From an uncultured Synechococcus sp. (GTDB lineage Bacteria > Cyanobacteriota > Cyanobacteriia > PCC-6307 > Cyanobiaceae), in contig CAJXPL010000005.1 in NCBI GenBank assembly GCA_913057985.1, forward strand, positions 1 through 64,000: a DNA stretch of 64,000 nucleotides. The letters are read 5' to 3'. Shown here one piece after another: positions 1 to 9,918 of this stretch (positions are counted from its first letter, which is position 1; every line of letters starts with the position of its first letter). Both the position numbers and the translations under genes were made by a program. The notes beneath the pieces were generated by a model. That model was not told where the DNA came from. It did not search any database and saw nothing but the letters and a program-made list of their open reading frames with translations.

Positions 1-225
1 GTTGCCGTAGATCAGGGAGCCAGCGACGGGCTCACGGATGCCATCGATGTCGACCGGAGGAGCGGCGACGAAAGCGATGACGAAGCAGATGGTGGCAGCC
101 AGCAGTGTGGGGATCATCAGCACACCGAACCAACCGACATACAGACGGTTGTTGGTGGAGGTGACCCACTCACAGAAGGCCTGCCAGCTGGAAGCGCCGG
201 AGCGCTGCTGGAGGGTGGTGGTCAT
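1..225 (-). CDS. psbA: Photosystem II D1 protein, N-terminal 75 residues (partial)
   Basis: This encodes the start of D1, the photosystem II reaction-centre subunit that carries the electron-transfer cofactors in the thylakoid membrane. Reading leftward from the ATG at 223-225, the protein begins [20 protein letters not shown], followed by [19 protein letters not shown], which is the D1 N-terminus and first membrane helix. The reading frame runs off the left edge, so the catalytic part of the gene and its isoform (D1:1 or D1:2, decided near residue 130) cannot be seen. It diverges from a radical SAM gene. A strong Shine-Dalgarno sequence is not visible before the start, and a hairpin lies about 16 nt upstream. 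Identity is certain from sequence; regulation by light is family knowledge. Confidence 0.98.
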   Translation of the reverse strand, partial: MTTTLQQRSGASSWQAFCEWVTSTNNRLYVGWFGVLMIPTLLAATICFVIAFVAAPPVDIDGIREPVAGSLIYGN

Positions 226-241
226 GAGAACGGAAAGAAAT

Positions 242-255
242 GTTCCCGAAGGAAC
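242..255 (-). promoter_or_regulatory. Hairpin in the psbA leader with a C(UUCG)G tetraloop
   Basis: In the psbA transcript sense, GTTCC-TTCG-GGAAC forms a 5-bp stem closed by the exceptionally stable UUCG tetraloop, ending 16 nt before the ATG. A second small inverted repeat (GGCAG/CTGCC, around 268-284) lies just upstream. The pairing is seen directly; a role in mRNA stability or light-controlled translation is inference. Confidence 0.45.
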
Positions 256-292
256 GGTTTAAGGAAGGGCAGGAGAGCCCTGCCTGAGATCG

Positions 293-322
293 AGTGTAAA
301 GGAAGTTTGCGCTGTGTGTCGC
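293..322 (-). promoter_or_regulatory. Candidate psbA promoter
   Basis: In the psbA sense, GCGACA (317-322) and TACACT (293-298) are separated by 18 nt, resembling a sigma-70 type -35/-10 pair. This would give a leader of about 60 nt containing the UUCG hairpin. Both hexamers match consensus at only four of six positions, so this is a weak prediction. Confidence 0.3.
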
Positions 323-397
323 TGGCTTGATGAAGTTGTTGTGAAGAAGCCTTCATCCCTTTCGGCGGCAGCGCTTGTTAGCGTCCCGAAAGCACCC

Positions 398-1987
398 ATG
401 GCAGCTGACGTGGCACCACAACAAGAACGGGTGTTGCTGGTGCGGCTGCCCTGCAATCCGATCTTTCCGATCGGACCGATTTATCTCGCCGACCATCTCC
501 ACAAGTGTTTTCCGGAGATGCCCCAGCGCATCCTTGACCTGGCGGCTCTGCCGGTGCTGGATGTCCACCGCGTGCTGGACGCCACCGTTGATCAGTTCCA
601 ACCGACGCTGCTGGTGTTCTCGTGGAGAGACATCCAGATCTATGCGCCGGTCGATGGTCGTGGCGGCAACCCCTTACAGAACTCGTTTGAGGTGTTCTAT
701 GCCCGAAATCCACTGAAACGTCTGCATGGCGCCTTGGGTGGGCTTCAGTTGATGAGCAGCCATTACGGCGAGCTGCACAGAAACCAGCGTCTGGTGCGTC
801 AGGGCTTGAAACGTGCGCGACGCCACCAGCCTGCGGCCAGAGCAGTTCTCGGGGGTGGAGCTGTCAGTGTGTTCTATGAACAACTCGGCAAGTCGCTCCC
901 CAAGGGAACAGTTGTGTCCATCGGTGAGGGGGAGCCGCTGCTCGAGAAGTTGATCCAGGGTCACACCCTCGAGGGCGAACGTTGCTTCGTGGTTGGGGAG
1001 AAGCCACGTTCAGGCCTGATCCATGAGCAGCCGGAAAGTCGGCCCAAAACCGCCTGCAATTACGACTACATCGCCTCGATCTGGCCCCAGCTGGATTGGT
1101 ACCTGGAAGGTGGTGATTTCTACGTGGGAGTTCAGACCAAGCGCGGCTGCCCCCACAACTGTTGTTATTGCGTCTACACGGTGGTGGAAGGCAAGCAGGT
1201 GCGCCTCAATCCAGTCGATGAGGTGGTGAAAGAGATGCGCCAGTTGTATGACCGCGGGGTTCGTGGTTTCTGGTTCACCGATGCTCAGTTCATTCCTGCG
1301 CGGCGCTACATCGAAGACGCAAAGGAACTGCTGCGGGCGATCAAAGCTGAAGGGCTGACCGGCATTCGTTGGGCTGCCTACATCCGCGCCGACAATCTGG
1401 ACCCCGAATTGGCTCAGCTCATGGTGGAGACGGGCATGAGTTATTTCGAGATCGGCATTACCTCCGGCTCGCAGGAGCTGGTCCGCAAGATGCGTATGGG
1501 CTACAACCTGCGCACCGTTCTGGAGAGTTGCCGGATGCTGGCGGATGCGGGCTTCCGAGACCATGTGTCGGTGAATTACTCCTTCAACGTGATCGATGAG
1601 AGACCAGAAACGATCCGCCAGACCGTGGCGTATCACCGAGAGCTGGAGGACATTTTTGGCGCTGATTTGGTGGAGCCTGCGATCTTTTTCATCGGTTTGC
1701 AGCCTCACACCCACCTCGAGCAGTACGGGTTCGAGCAGGGCTTGATCAAGCCGGGTTACAACCCCATGAGCATGATGCCGTGGACGGCGCGCAAGCTTCT
1801 CTGGAACCCTGAGCCGATGGGGAGCACCTTTGGTCGAGTGTGTCTTGAGGCATTTGATCGCAATCCTGCCGATTTCGGTCGCACGGTGATGTCGCTCCTC
1901 GAACGGGATTACGGCGTAGCTTCGCTTCAGGAAGCGTTGCGAGCCCCTGTGGCAGGTCGAGCTGCTCTGGCAACGGCCGTGCGCTGA
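398..1987 (+). CDS. B12-binding-type radical SAM protein next to psbA
   Basis: A 529-residue radical SAM enzyme. The 4Fe-4S/SAM motif CX3CX2C is present as RGCPHNCCYC, with Cys at residues 251, 255 and 258. The preceding 200 residues contain a fold resembling a cobalamin-binding domain (GGGAVS, then SIGEGEPLLEKL). The C-terminal half follows the usual radical SAM barrel pattern. The family is found beside psbA in marine cyanobacteria and has been labelled a photosystem II high-light acclimation radical SAM protein in automatic annotation; its substrate is not known to me. I chose ATG 398 over GTG 314 because the extra 28 residues look non-conserved and lie in the divergent promoter region. 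Its end overlaps the convergent CPBP protease gene by 61 bp. The radical SAM class is secure; the physiological role is not. Confidence 0.85.
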   Translation: MAADVAPQQERVLLVRLPCNPIFPIGPIYLADHLHKCFPEMPQRILDLAALPVLDVHRVLDATVDQFQPTLLVFSWRDIQIYAPVDGRGGNPLQNSFEVFYARNPLKRLHGALGGLQLMSSHYGELHRNQRLVRQGLKRARRHQPAARAVLGGGAVSVFYEQLGKSLPKGTVVSIGEGEPLLEKLIQGHTLEGERCFVVGEKPRSGLIHEQPESRPKTACNYDYIASIWPQLDWYLEGGDFYVGVQTKRGCPHNCCYCVYTVVEGKQVRLNPVDEVVKEMRQLYDRGVRGFWFTDAQFIPARRYIEDAKELLRAIKAEGLTGIRWAAYIRADNLDPELAQLMVETGMSYFEIGITSGSQELVRKMRMGYNLRTVLESCRMLADAGFRDHVSVNYSFNVIDERPETIRQTVAYHRELEDIFGADLVEPAIFFIGLQPHTHLEQYGFEQGLIKPGYNPMSMMPWTARKLLWNPEPMGSTFGRVCLEAFDRNPADFGRTVMSLLERDYGVASLQEALRAPVAGRAALATAVR

Positions 1988-2799
1988 ATCAGCAGCAGGA
2001 TCAGCAAGCTAACCAGCCCGACAGCTCCGCCCAGTGGGTTGGGGGCATTTCCTCCTGGGCCCACCAACCACGACGGGGCATTGGGTGACAGCTCAAGCAA
2101 GCCGCTCTGCAGCAAAAACCATCCAGCGACAAGTCCGCCATGCAGGCCGATGCAGCCCCAAAGTGACCCCTTGTCCGATTGACGCTGTCCGGCCAGCACC
2201 AATCCCAGTAGAAACAGGCCGATCAGCAGGCCACTCATGGCACCCAGTCCCAGGTTGAAGCGCGTGTGAACGAGGCTGAAGATGCTGGCTTGCGCAAAAG
2301 CTCCAAGACGCGAGCCCAACATTTGATTGAGCTCTGCCCAGAGCCAGCCGCGGAAAATTATTTCCTCTGCAAAGCCAACGCCGAGGCAGAGCAACACAGC
2401 ATTCGTCAGCTGAGTTGCATCCACTTCGCCTCGCCAATCTCCCGAGCCTTCGAGCAGGACGACGCTAGTGATCACCGTCAGCAGCCCTGCGGCAATGAGC
2501 AGACCTTTGAGGAGAGCAGCTGCTGGTGTGGGTTGTTCCTGTGGATTGGCTCTGCAGATGCCCAAGGCCGCCCAAGGTTTCTCAGCCGACCAACGCACCG
2601 CAACCCATCGATGCATCAGCGCGAGGAACAGCACAAAACTCAGCACAGTTCCGGTGAGTGAGAGCTGATCCGTTGGAAGGCCAAGCAGCGTCAGCGGAAC
2701 AGCGGCAAGCCAGCCCAGTGCATAGAGCAGAGGGATGAACAGAACCGTGGGCAGCCAGACTGGCTGAAGCAGGAGGAACCTGTTCAGCGGTTGCTGCAT
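1927..2799 (-). CDS. CPBP-family intramembrane metalloprotease
   Basis: A 290-residue polytopic membrane protein with about eight hydrophobic segments. It has the CPBP (CAAX protease/bacteriocin-processing, Abi) signature: GFAEEIIFRGW with Glu145, Glu146 and Arg150, then SLVHTRF with His178. These residues form the putative metal site inside the membrane. Members cleave prenylated or other membrane substrates, and in cyanobacteria and plastids related proteins are often of unknown target. It starts 4 bp after the clpS stop, so it is probably translated from a dapL-clpS-CPBP transcript. Its 3' end runs 61 bp into the convergent radical SAM gene. The family call is strong; substrate unknown. 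Confidence 0.85.
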   Translation of the reverse strand: MQQPLNRFLLLQPVWLPTVLFIPLLYALGWLAAVPLTLLGLPTDQLSLTGTVLSFVLFLALMHRWVAVRWSAEKPWAALGICRANPQEQPTPAAALLKGLLIAAGLLTVITSVVLLEGSGDWRGEVDATQLTNAVLLCLGVGFAEEIIFRGWLWAELNQMLGSRLGAFAQASIFSLVHTRFNLGLGAMSGLLIGLFLLGLVLAGQRQSDKGSLWGCIGLHGGLVAGWFLLQSGLLELSPNAPSWLVGPGGNAPNPLGGAVGLVSLLILLLIQRTAVARAARPATGARNAS

Positions 2800-2803
2800 C
2801 GCT

Positions 2804-3124
2804 CTAGTTCTCAGGCTCGATGGAGCTGGTCAAGCCTTTGGATTTCAGCGTCTCGCAATAGAACTCAGCCGGTTCGATGTCACACACGATCACTAAGCCC
2901 ACGCCTGTGTTGTGGGCCTCCAGCATCACCGCCATGCAGTCCTGCTCGCTGAGTTGCGGCACAACCTGCTGCAGGGTGGCCACCACGTATTCCATGGAAT
3001 TCACCGGATCGTTGTGCAGCAGCACCTTGTAGCGGGGTGACCGCTTGCGAACCCGCTCTGGTGCCTTGTCCAGAACAGCTGCACCACCTGGTTTTTGGCT
3101 GGGAGAATCCACCGCCATGACCAT
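2804..3124 (-). CDS. clpS: ATP-dependent Clp protease adaptor ClpS
   Basis: A 106-residue adaptor that delivers N-degron substrates to the ClpAP/ClpCP protease. The core RYKVLLHNDPVNSMEYVV and the helix with MLEAHNTGVGLV are the ClpS fold; the Asn-Asp pair of HND and the downstream His bind the substrate N-terminal residue in this family. Three in-frame starts exist; a longer one at 3175 would overlap dapL and add an unconserved leader, so ATG 3124 (or ATG 3118) is preferred. It lies 47 bp downstream of dapL and 4 bp upstream of the CPBP protease. Cyanobacteria often carry two ClpS paralogues; which one this is cannot be told here. Confidence 0.92.
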   Translation of the reverse strand: MVMAVDSPSQKPGGAAVLDKAPERVRKRSPRYKVLLHNDPVNSMEYVVATLQQVVPQLSEQDCMAVMLEAHNTGVGLVIVCDIEPAEFYCETLKSKGLTSSIEPEN

Positions 3125-3171
3125 TGATCCGAATCCGTTTAAATCTAAAGGGAATGGGGAGAGGAAGCGGC

Positions 3172-4398
3172 TCACAGGGCTTTGATCCGTGCCATGGCCT
3201 CATCCACATTGGCGCGGCTGTTGAAGGCGGACAAGCGGAAATACCCTTCGCCAGCGGCGCCGAAGCCGCTGCCGGGTGTGCCCACCACGTTGGCCTTGTT
3301 GAGCAGATGGTCGAAGAAGCCCCAGGAATCCATGCCCTCAGGGGTCTTGATCCAGACGTAGGGGGCATGTTCGCCGCCATAAACAGTGAGGCCTGCAGCA
3401 GTGAGTTCACGGCGAATGATCGCGGCGTTCTCCATGTAGAAGCTCACCAGGGCCTTCACTTCGGCCTGACCCGCTTCGGAGTAAACAGCCTCAGCTCCGC
3501 GCTGAATGATGTAGCTCACACCGTTGAACTTGGTGCTCTGACGTCGGTTCCACAGCCCCCAGAGTTCCACCGCTTCGCCGTTGGCTGCCTTGCCTTTCAG
3601 CCCCTTGGGCACCACGGTGAAGGCACAGCGGGTGCCGGTGAATCCAGCGTTTTTCGAGAAGGAGCGGAATTCGATGGCGCAGTCCCGGGCTCCTTCGATC
3701 TCGAAGATGGAGTGGGGCAGTTCCGGATCCTGGATGAAGGCCTCATAGGCAGCATCGAAGAGGATCAGTGCCCCATTGGTGCGGGCGTAGTTCACCCAGG
3801 CCTGAAGCTGTTCCCGGGTGGCGACGGCACCGGTGGGGTTGTTGGGGAAGCAGAGGTAGATCAGATCGACCGGTTCGCTGGGAATCTGCGCTGCAAAGCC
3901 GTTGTCCGCGCTGATCGGCAGGTAGGTCAGGCCCGCATAGCGACCGATCTCACCGGCTTCTCCGGTGCGACCCGCCATCACGTTGCTGTCCACGTACACC
4001 GGATAGACGGGGTCCGTGACGGCCACCTTGTTGTCCTCGCCGAGGATGTCGAGGATGTTGCTGCTGTCGCACTTGGAGCCGTCGGAAACAAAAATTTCCT
4101 CGGCACTGATGTCGCAGCCTCGGGCTTGGAAGTCGTTTTTGGCGATGGCCTCCCGCAGCCAGTCGTAGCCCTGTTCCGGGCCATAGCCATGGAAGCCTTC
4201 GGCGGTGCCCATCGCATCGATGGCGCTTTTCATGGCTTCACGGCAGGCCAGCGGCAGGGGTTCCGTGACATCACCGATGCCCAGGCGGATCAGCGCTGCC
4301 TCGGGATTGGCGCTGCTGAATGCTTTGACGCGTCGACCGATCTCAGGGAACAGGTAGCCCGCTTTGAGCTTGAGGTAGTTGCCGTTGACCTGAACCAC
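3172..4398 (-). CDS. dapL: LL-diaminopimelate aminotransferase
   Basis: This PLP enzyme converts tetrahydrodipicolinate directly to LL-diaminopimelate, the plant/cyanobacterial shortcut to lysine and peptidoglycan precursors. The 408-residue length and fold-type I motifs fit: CFPNNPTGA at 183-191, Asp215 and Tyr218 contacting the cofactor, and [13 protein letters not shown] with Lys249 forming the Schiff base. The N-terminus [16 protein letters not shown] is typical of DapL rather than other aminotransferases. It is the first gene of a leftward group with clpS and the CPBP protease, and it diverges from the next gene with only 53 bp between starts. Confidence 0.96.
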   Translation of the reverse strand: MVQVNGNYLKLKAGYLFPEIGRRVKAFSSANPEAALIRLGIGDVTEPLPLACREAMKSAIDAMGTAEGFHGYGPEQGYDWLREAIAKNDFQARGCDISAEEIFVSDGSKCDSSNILDILGEDNKVAVTDPVYPVYVDSNVMAGRTGEAGEIGRYAGLTYLPISADNGFAAQIPSEPVDLIYLCFPNNPTGAVATREQLQAWVNYARTNGALILFDAAYEAFIQDPELPHSIFEIEGARDCAIEFRSFSKNAGFTGTRCAFTVVPKGLKGKAANGEAVELWGLWNRRQSTKFNGVSYIIQRGAEAVYSEAGQAEVKALVSFYMENAAIIRRELTAAGLTVYGGEHAPYVWIKTPEGMDSWGFFDHLLNKANVVGTPGSGFGAAGEGYFRLSAFNSRANVDEAMARIKAL

Positions 4399-4451
4399 GG
4401 AATCGGGAGCTATTTCTGCGGGGCATCCTGCCGTGTCGGCAGCTCCATACG

Positions 4452-7115
4452 ATGACCTCAGGAGTCAGGACATCCGACGTGGTCGTCTCATCCCTGGATC
4501 ACCCGGTTGATTTTCATGCCCTGGTGGACAGCGGCATCAACAAACCGGCCCGCTACATGGGGCATGAGTTAGGGGTTGAACCACGGGACTGGCAGAAAGC
4601 GTCGGTTCGCTGGGCGCTCACCTACCCCGAGATCTATGAGGTTGGCTCCAGCAACCTGGGCCACATTATTCTCTATTCGATCCTCAATGCCGTCCCCGGG
4701 CAGTTGTGTGATCGCGCCTATCTTCCAGCGGCTGATCTGGCAGGCCGCTTGCGGGAACGCTCCCAGGCGTTGTTTGCCGTGGAAAGCCGTCGGCCTTTGC
4801 CGGCCTTCGACATCCTGGGTTTCAGTCTCAGTTACGAACTGGGCGCCACCAACATCCTTGAGATGCTGGATCTGGCGCAGGTGCCCATCCGCGCCGCTGA
4901 TCGGGGCGACTTGCCCCTGAGTGATCCTGCAGCACCTCCTCTGATTTTCGCTGGTGGCCCAACCGCCACCAGCAATCCAGAGCCCTATGCCCCGTTTTTC
5001 GACTTCATCGCTCTGGGTGACGGTGAGGAGCTGTTGCCCGAAATCGGTCTGGTGGTGGCGCAAGCCAAAGCGGATGGATTGACCCGATCGCAACTGCTCC
5101 GCGATCTGGCCCAGGTTCCCGGCGTTTACGTGCCTGCGCTTTATGGAACGGGCGCCGATGGGGTCACCCTCGAGCCGCTTCATCCTGATGTCCCGGCACG
5201 GGTTCTTCGCCGTGTGGCGACGCCAATGCCCCACTACGCCATGGGTCTCGTGCCCCATGTGGAAACAGTGCATGACCGTCTCACGGTGGAGATTCGCCGC
5301 GGTTGCACCCGGGGTTGTCGCTTCTGCCAGCCCGGAATGTTGACGCGACCGGCTCGGGATGTGGAACCCGAAGCTGTGATCGAGGCAGTGGAGACCGGCA
5401 TGAAACAAACCGGCTACAGCGATTTCTCGCTGCTCTCCTTGAGCTGCAGCGACTATCTGGCGCTGCCGGCGGTGGGGGTGGAGTTGCGCAACCGCCTGGC
5501 GGATCAGAACGTCACGCTTCAACTGCCCAGCCAGCGGGTGGATCGCTTCGATGAAGACATTGCCCACATCCTTGGCGGAACGCGGAAAGCGGGTCTCACC
5601 TTCGCCCCGGAGGCCGGGACACAGCGACTCCGCGACATCGTCAACAAGGGCCTCACCGATGACGACCTGTTGCATGGCATCCGCACGGCCATGCAGAACG
5701 GATACCGCAAGGTGAAGCTGTACTTCATGATCGGCCTCCCTGGTGAGACGGATGCCGACGTTCTCGGCATTGCCGAGACCTGCGTGATGCTCCAGCAGCG
5801 CTGCCGTGACCTAGGTCGGCTGAACCTAAACATCACGATCAGCAATTTCACGCCCAAGCCCCACACCCCTTTTCAGTGGCACAGCGTCTCCACGGCTGAG
5901 TTTGAGCGGCGCCAGGTGCTGCTCAAGGAGGCCTTCAGGCGTTTGCGCGGCGTGAAGGTGAATTTCACCGATGTGCGGCTGTCGGCCATGGAGGATTTTG
6001 TGGGCCGCAGCGATCGGCGCCTTGCCCCGGTGATCGAGGCGGCCTGGCGAGCCGGTGCCGGCATGGATGCCTGGTTCGAGTCGCTGGATCGGACCTACGC
6101 CGCCTGGACTGGAGCCATCGCGGATGCCGGCTTGGAGGGCCGTTACAGGGAGATGGAGGTGGGGGGCTGGAGTGCCGTGGCTGCCCTGGATCGGGAGGAT
6201 CTGGAAGCGTTCTGTGCGCAGCCCCTGCCCTGGGATCACATCGACACCGGAATCGACAAGGCCTGGCTGGCGGACGATCTGCAACGGGCTCTGGCAGCGG
6301 CGGTTGTGCCCGACTGCTCCTTTGATGGCTGCAGCAGTTGTGGGGTCTGTGGCCCTGATCTCGGGCACAACGTGGTTGTTCCCGCTCCCGAGGTGCCAAC
6401 CCAGGTGCCAACCCAGGCGCCGCCCAGTAAACGGCTGTGCAGGATCCGTGTGCAATTCGCCAAAACGGGATCGATGGCGCTGCTCAGCCATCTTGATCTG
6501 ATGCGCATGCTCGAGCGAGCCCTGCGTCGCAGTGCACTTCCGATCAGCTTCACCGGTGGGTTTCATCCACTGCCGCGGGTTCAGATCGCTTTGGCACTGC
6601 CCCTCGGTGCTGAGGCCCAGAGCGAGTGGATGGATCTGGAATTCACCGAGGCCCTGGATCCCAACCACTTCCGCAAGACGCTTCAGCCGTTGCTGCCGGA
6701 GGGCATTCAGCTGCTGGCGGCAGCTGAGGTTCCCGTCAGTGGCAAGAGCCTTTCGCAAGAACTGACGGGGGCCATTTGGTGTTTTGATCTCGTGCCGCAG
6801 GAGCAGGCCCCAACTTCATTGGATTGGAATGCGGCGGTGGATCAGCTCCTGCAGGCCACAACCTTGGTGTGGCACGACACCGATAAGAAGGGCCGCCCCC
6901 GGGAGCGGGATTGTCGCCCCGCGTTGAAGGCGCTGCAGGTGACGGATCAGAACTCCACTGGATCCGTTCGGCTTCGCTTGGAAGCGGCGGTGGATGAGAT
7001 GGGGCGAAGCTTGCGCCCTGCTCAGATTCAGCACTGGCTTGCTGAAACCGTTGGTCAGCCCTTGCAGGTGCAACGCCTGGCGCGCGAGGCCCTGCTCCTC
7101 AGTGCGCAGTGCTAG
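4452..7115 (+). CDS. Large radical SAM protein with B12-binding-like N-terminus and DUF2344 tail
   Basis: An 887-residue protein matching the TIGR03960-type radical SAM family fused to a TIGR03936/DUF2344 domain. Residues 1-270 look like the cobalamin-binding-type region ([13 protein letters not shown]). The SAM cluster site is [14 protein letters not shown] with Cys285, Cys289 and Cys292. A second cysteine group ([13 protein letters not shown], near 615-630) precedes a proline-rich linker. The DUF2344 domain starts near residue 660 with [20 protein letters not shown]. In many bacteria this gene sits directly upstream of the RNase E/G gene, as here, suggesting a link with rRNA or RNA metabolism, but the reaction is unknown. 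It is followed by a 257-bp gap before rne. Confidence 0.88.
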   Translation: MTSGVRTSDVVVSSLDHPVDFHALVDSGINKPARYMGHELGVEPRDWQKASVRWALTYPEIYEVGSSNLGHIILYSILNAVPGQLCDRAYLPAADLAGRLRERSQALFAVESRRPLPAFDILGFSLSYELGATNILEMLDLAQVPIRAADRGDLPLSDPAAPPLIFAGGPTATSNPEPYAPFFDFIALGDGEELLPEIGLVVAQAKADGLTRSQLLRDLAQVPGVYVPALYGTGADGVTLEPLHPDVPARVLRRVATPMPHYAMGLVPHVETVHDRLTVEIRRGCTRGCRFCQPGMLTRPARDVEPEAVIEAVETGMKQTGYSDFSLLSLSCSDYLALPAVGVELRNRLADQNVTLQLPSQRVDRFDEDIAHILGGTRKAGLTFAPEAGTQRLRDIVNKGLTDDDLLHGIRTAMQNGYRKVKLYFMIGLPGETDADVLGIAETCVMLQQRCRDLGRLNLNITISNFTPKPHTPFQWHSVSTAEFERRQVLLKEAFRRLRGVKVNFTDVRLSAMEDFVGRSDRRLAPVIEAAWRAGAGMDAWFESLDRTYAAWTGAIADAGLEGRYREMEVGGWSAVAALDREDLEAFCAQPLPWDHIDTGIDKAWLADDLQRALAAAVVPDCSFDGCSSCGVCGPDLGHNVVVPAPEVPTQVPTQAPPSKRLCRIRVQFAKTGSMALLSHLDLMRMLERALRRSALPISFTGGFHPLPRVQIALALPLGAEAQSEWMDLEFTEALDPNHFRKTLQPLLPEGIQLLAAAEVPVSGKSLSQELTGAIWCFDLVPQEQAPTSLDWNAAVDQLLQATTLVWHDTDKKGRPRERDCRPALKALQVTDQNSTGSVRLRLEAAVDEMGRSLRPAQIQHWLAETVGQPLQVQRLAREALLLSAQC

Positions 7116-7124
7116 TTTGGCTAA

Positions 7125-7162
7125 GGAACAGGTGTTTCGTCCATCGGGACCAACCTTGTTCC
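7125..7162 (+). promoter_or_regulatory. Stem-loop at the start of the rne upstream region
   Basis: GGAACA pairs with TGTTCC, GGT with ACC, and GTCC with GGAC around an ATCG loop, giving a 13-bp interrupted hairpin starting 10 nt after the upstream stop codon. The rest of the 257-bp gap up to rne has U-rich runs (for example GGTCTTTTTTGG near 7217-7228 and GGGGTTTTTGC near 7250-7260). No T-run directly follows the hairpin, so it is not a classical terminator. Long rne leaders serve autoregulation by RNase E in several bacteria; that use here is inference. Confidence 0.45.
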
Positions 7163-7372
7163 GGTCTTGTCTGATCCAACACGGATATCGAGGTCCACAT
7201 CACGGCTTGCATGGCGGTCTTTTTTGGAACCCCCAAGCCCGTGTCATAGGGGTTTTTGCTCCGCAACCTTTTGGTCTTGCTGACCAGCTCAGATCTTTCC
7301 ATCAACCCGTGAGGGAGAACCGGCAGGTTCCTCAACGGATCCGGCCCTCAATCGGGCTCAACCAGTCCTCTT

Positions 7373-9313
7373 ATGCCCCAGCAAATTGTCATCGCGGAGC
7401 AGCTGCGCATCGCAGCAGTGCTGACCGATGAACGAGTTGATGAACTCATCGTCGCGCAGGGTCGTTATCAGATCGGAGATGTCTATTTAGGAACGGTAGA
7501 AAATGTTCTGCCAGGCATTGATGCCGCCTTCGTCAATATTGGTGAGAGTGAGAAAAATGGGTTCATTCATGTCACCGATCTTGGCCCGCTGCGTCTGAAG
7601 AAAGGTTCGGCTGGGATCACTGAACTTCTGGAGCCTCGCCAGAAGGTTTTGGTTCAAGTGATGAAAGAACCGACCGGCACCAAAGGCCCACGGTTGACGG
7701 GAAATCTTGCTCTGCCAGGTCGCTACCTGGTGCTTCAGCCCCATGGCCAGGGGGTCAACATCTCCCGGCGCATCAGTTCTGATGCAGAACGGAACCGACT
7801 GCGTGCCCTTGGTGTTCTGATCAAGCCGCCTGGAGCCGGTCTGCTGATCCGTACGGAAGCCGACGGCATCAGCGAAGAGCTGTTGATCGAGGATCTGGAA
7901 TCCTTGCTGCGCCAGTGGGAGGCGATTCAGCAAGCCGCTGAAACGGCTGCACCGCCGGTGCTGCTCAACCGCGATGAAGACTTCATCCATCGGATTCTGC
8001 GGGACCACATGGGCCCGGATCTGGCCCGGGTTGTGGTGGACGATGCCGCCGCTGTGAACCGTGTGAGCAGTTTCCTTGGTGCCGAAGCCGGCAATGTGCT
8101 GGTGGAGTCTCACAGTGAACCCAGCGAGTTGCTGGAGCACTACAAGGTCAATGCCGCCATCCGCGATGCGCTGAAGCCGCGGGTTGATCTGCCGTCCGGT
8201 GGCTACGTGATCATCGAGCCCACCGAAGCGCTCACGGTGATCGATGTGAACTCGGGCTCGTTCACACGATCGGCCAATGCGCGCGAAACCGTTCTGTGGA
8301 CCAACTGTGAGGCGGCGATCGAAATCGCTCGCCAGCTCAAGCTTCGCAACATCGGTGGGGTGATCATCATCGACTTCATCGATATGGATTCCCGTCGTGA
8401 TCAGCTCCAGCTGCTGGAGCATTTCACGACAGCCGTCCGTGACGACTCAGCCCGCCCGCAGATCGCACAGCTCAGCGAACTGGGCCTGGTGGAACTCACC
8501 CGCAAGCGTCAAGGGCAGAACATCTATGAACTGTTCGGTCGGGCTTGCCCCAGCTGTGGTGGTCTGGGCCATGTGGCCGTTCTTCCCGGCAAAGACCTGC
8601 TTCAACCTCTGGCAACGGCCACAGGATTGGTTCGCTCGGCGGCCTCTGCCCGCGCCGAAGTTGTTGCGCCCGGAGAGAGCGGTGGCAATGGCCGGAGGCG
8701 GCGCGGTGGTCGAGGGCGTGGCAGTCAGGATGCCGTCCTTCCTGTCGAGACGACCGACACCACTGCCCCTGAGGTGTCGACCCAAGAGGCTCAGGAGCCA
8801 GCGACCGCCCGTCGTCAGGACCCTGAATTGGTTGCCGTCCCTATGACCGACGAGCAACAGCAGCTGTTTGGTTGGCTGGGATTGAACCCTGCCCTGTTGC
8901 TGGAGGAGCCCCCTGCATCCGACAACGTCGTGGTCCGGGTTGTGCGTCCTGGCGAGGACGAGCAGGAGGTGCTGGAGGCGGCGCGTCAGCAATTGGCGGC
9001 CAGTTCCGGACGCCGCCGACGTCGTGGGGGACGGGGTGGTCGTTCAGGTTCACGCAACGGGGCGAGTCAGCCCACTGCGACTCCTGCCGTTGAGACGCCT
9101 ATTGTTGTCACCTCATCCGCCCCGGATGAATCAGTCCCCTTGATGGTGGAGATCACCCCCTTGGAGGCGGTGACCAACCTGACGATCACCGAACCAGAAC
9201 CTGCCCCCATCAGCGAACCGGCTGAGCCCGAGCCTGTGGCCGTGGCGGAAACAGCTGAGCCTGATGAGCCTCGCCGTCGCCGTCGCCGCTCCTCGGCTGT
9301 CGCCACGGTCTGA
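7373..9313 (+). CDS. rne: Ribonuclease E/G family endoribonuclease
   Basis: Main single-strand endonuclease of mRNA turnover and rRNA/tRNA processing. An S1 domain occupies about residues 35-130 ([20 protein letters not shown]). The catalytic DNase I-like region has Asp291 (VIDVNSGSF) and Asp334 (IIIDFIDMD), matching the two Mg-binding aspartates, which are 43 residues apart as in E. coli. The Zn-link is Cys392 and Cys395 (CPSCGG). At 646 residues it has the short cyanobacterial form, with a low-complexity tail containing Arg/Gly clusters near 440-450 and 545-560. The tail ends with RRRRRRSSA plus VATV; that nonapeptide is the known cyanobacterial PNPase-binding site. rnhB starts 5 nt after the stop, so the two are cotranscribed. 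Confidence 0.96.
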   Translation: MPQQIVIAEQLRIAAVLTDERVDELIVAQGRYQIGDVYLGTVENVLPGIDAAFVNIGESEKNGFIHVTDLGPLRLKKGSAGITELLEPRQKVLVQVMKEPTGTKGPRLTGNLALPGRYLVLQPHGQGVNISRRISSDAERNRLRALGVLIKPPGAGLLIRTEADGISEELLIEDLESLLRQWEAIQQAAETAAPPVLLNRDEDFIHRILRDHMGPDLARVVVDDAAAVNRVSSFLGAEAGNVLVESHSEPSELLEHYKVNAAIRDALKPRVDLPSGGYVIIEPTEALTVIDVNSGSFTRSANARETVLWTNCEAAIEIARQLKLRNIGGVIIIDFIDMDSRRDQLQLLEHFTTAVRDDSARPQIAQLSELGLVELTRKRQGQNIYELFGRACPSCGGLGHVAVLPGKDLLQPLATATGLVRSAASARAEVVAPGESGGNGRRRRGGRGRGSQDAVLPVETTDTTAPEVSTQEAQEPATARRQDPELVAVPMTDEQQQLFGWLGLNPALLLEEPPASDNVVVRVVRPGEDEQEVLEAARQQLAASSGRRRRRGGRGGRSGSRNGASQPTATPAVETPIVVTSSAPDESVPLMVEITPLEAVTNLTITEPEPAPISEPAEPEPVAVAETAEPDEPRRRRRRSSAVATV

Positions 9314-9318
9314 GTCGG

Positions 9319-9918
9319 ATGACCGCGCAGGACTCCCTCCCTCTCGGGCGGGAAGTGGCTGGTGTGGATGAAGTTGGTCGCGGTTGCCTTTTCGGTCCTG
9401 TGTTTGCGGCTGCTGTTGTGCTCGAAGGCTCAGCTGCTGAAGAGCTTTTGAAGGCAGGGCTGACTGATAGCAAAAAACTGTCAGCCAAGCGTCGGGCTGC
9501 TCTGGTTCCCTTGATTCAATCCTTGTGTGTGGCGTCCGCTTTGGGCCAGGCTTCAGCGCGAGAAATTGACGCCTGCGGCATCCGCGTTGCCACGGAACGC
9601 GCCATGTTGCGGGCTCTGCAGCGACTGCCGCAGCGCCCTGGGCTCGTTCTGGTGGATGGCAACCTTCCCCTTCGGCTGTGGCAGGGCCCGCAGCGCACGG
9701 TGATCGCAGGGGACAGCCGATCAGCGGCCATTGCTGCGGCGAGTGTTCTGGCCAAGGAGGCCAGGGATGCACTCATCCGGCGCTTATCGGCTCGATTCCC
9801 TGGTTACGGCCTCGAGCGCCATGCGGGCTACGGCACGGCGCAACATCGTCAGAGCTTGATGGCCTCAGGCCCCACGCCCCTGCATCGGCACACGTTCTTG
9901 AGGCGTCTGCTCGGTTGA
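9319..9918 (+). CDS. rnhB: Ribonuclease HII
   Basis: Cleaves RNA in RNA-DNA hybrids, including single ribonucleotides in DNA. The 199-residue protein carries [16 protein letters not shown] (Asp17, Glu18), LVLVDGN (Asp113) and [20 protein letters not shown] (Asp132), the acidic active-site set of type 2 RNases H. It starts 5 nt after rne, an arrangement known for cyanobacteria. Its last 54 bp overlap the convergent DUF1997 gene. Confidence 0.96.
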   Translation: MTAQDSLPLGREVAGVDEVGRGCLFGPVFAAAVVLEGSAAEELLKAGLTDSKKLSAKRRAALVPLIQSLCVASALGQASAREIDACGIRVATERAMLRALQRLPQRPGLVLVDGNLPLRLWQGPQRTVIAGDSRSAAIAAASVLAKEARDALIRRLSARFPGYGLERHAGYGTAQHRQSLMASGPTPLHRHTFLRRLLG

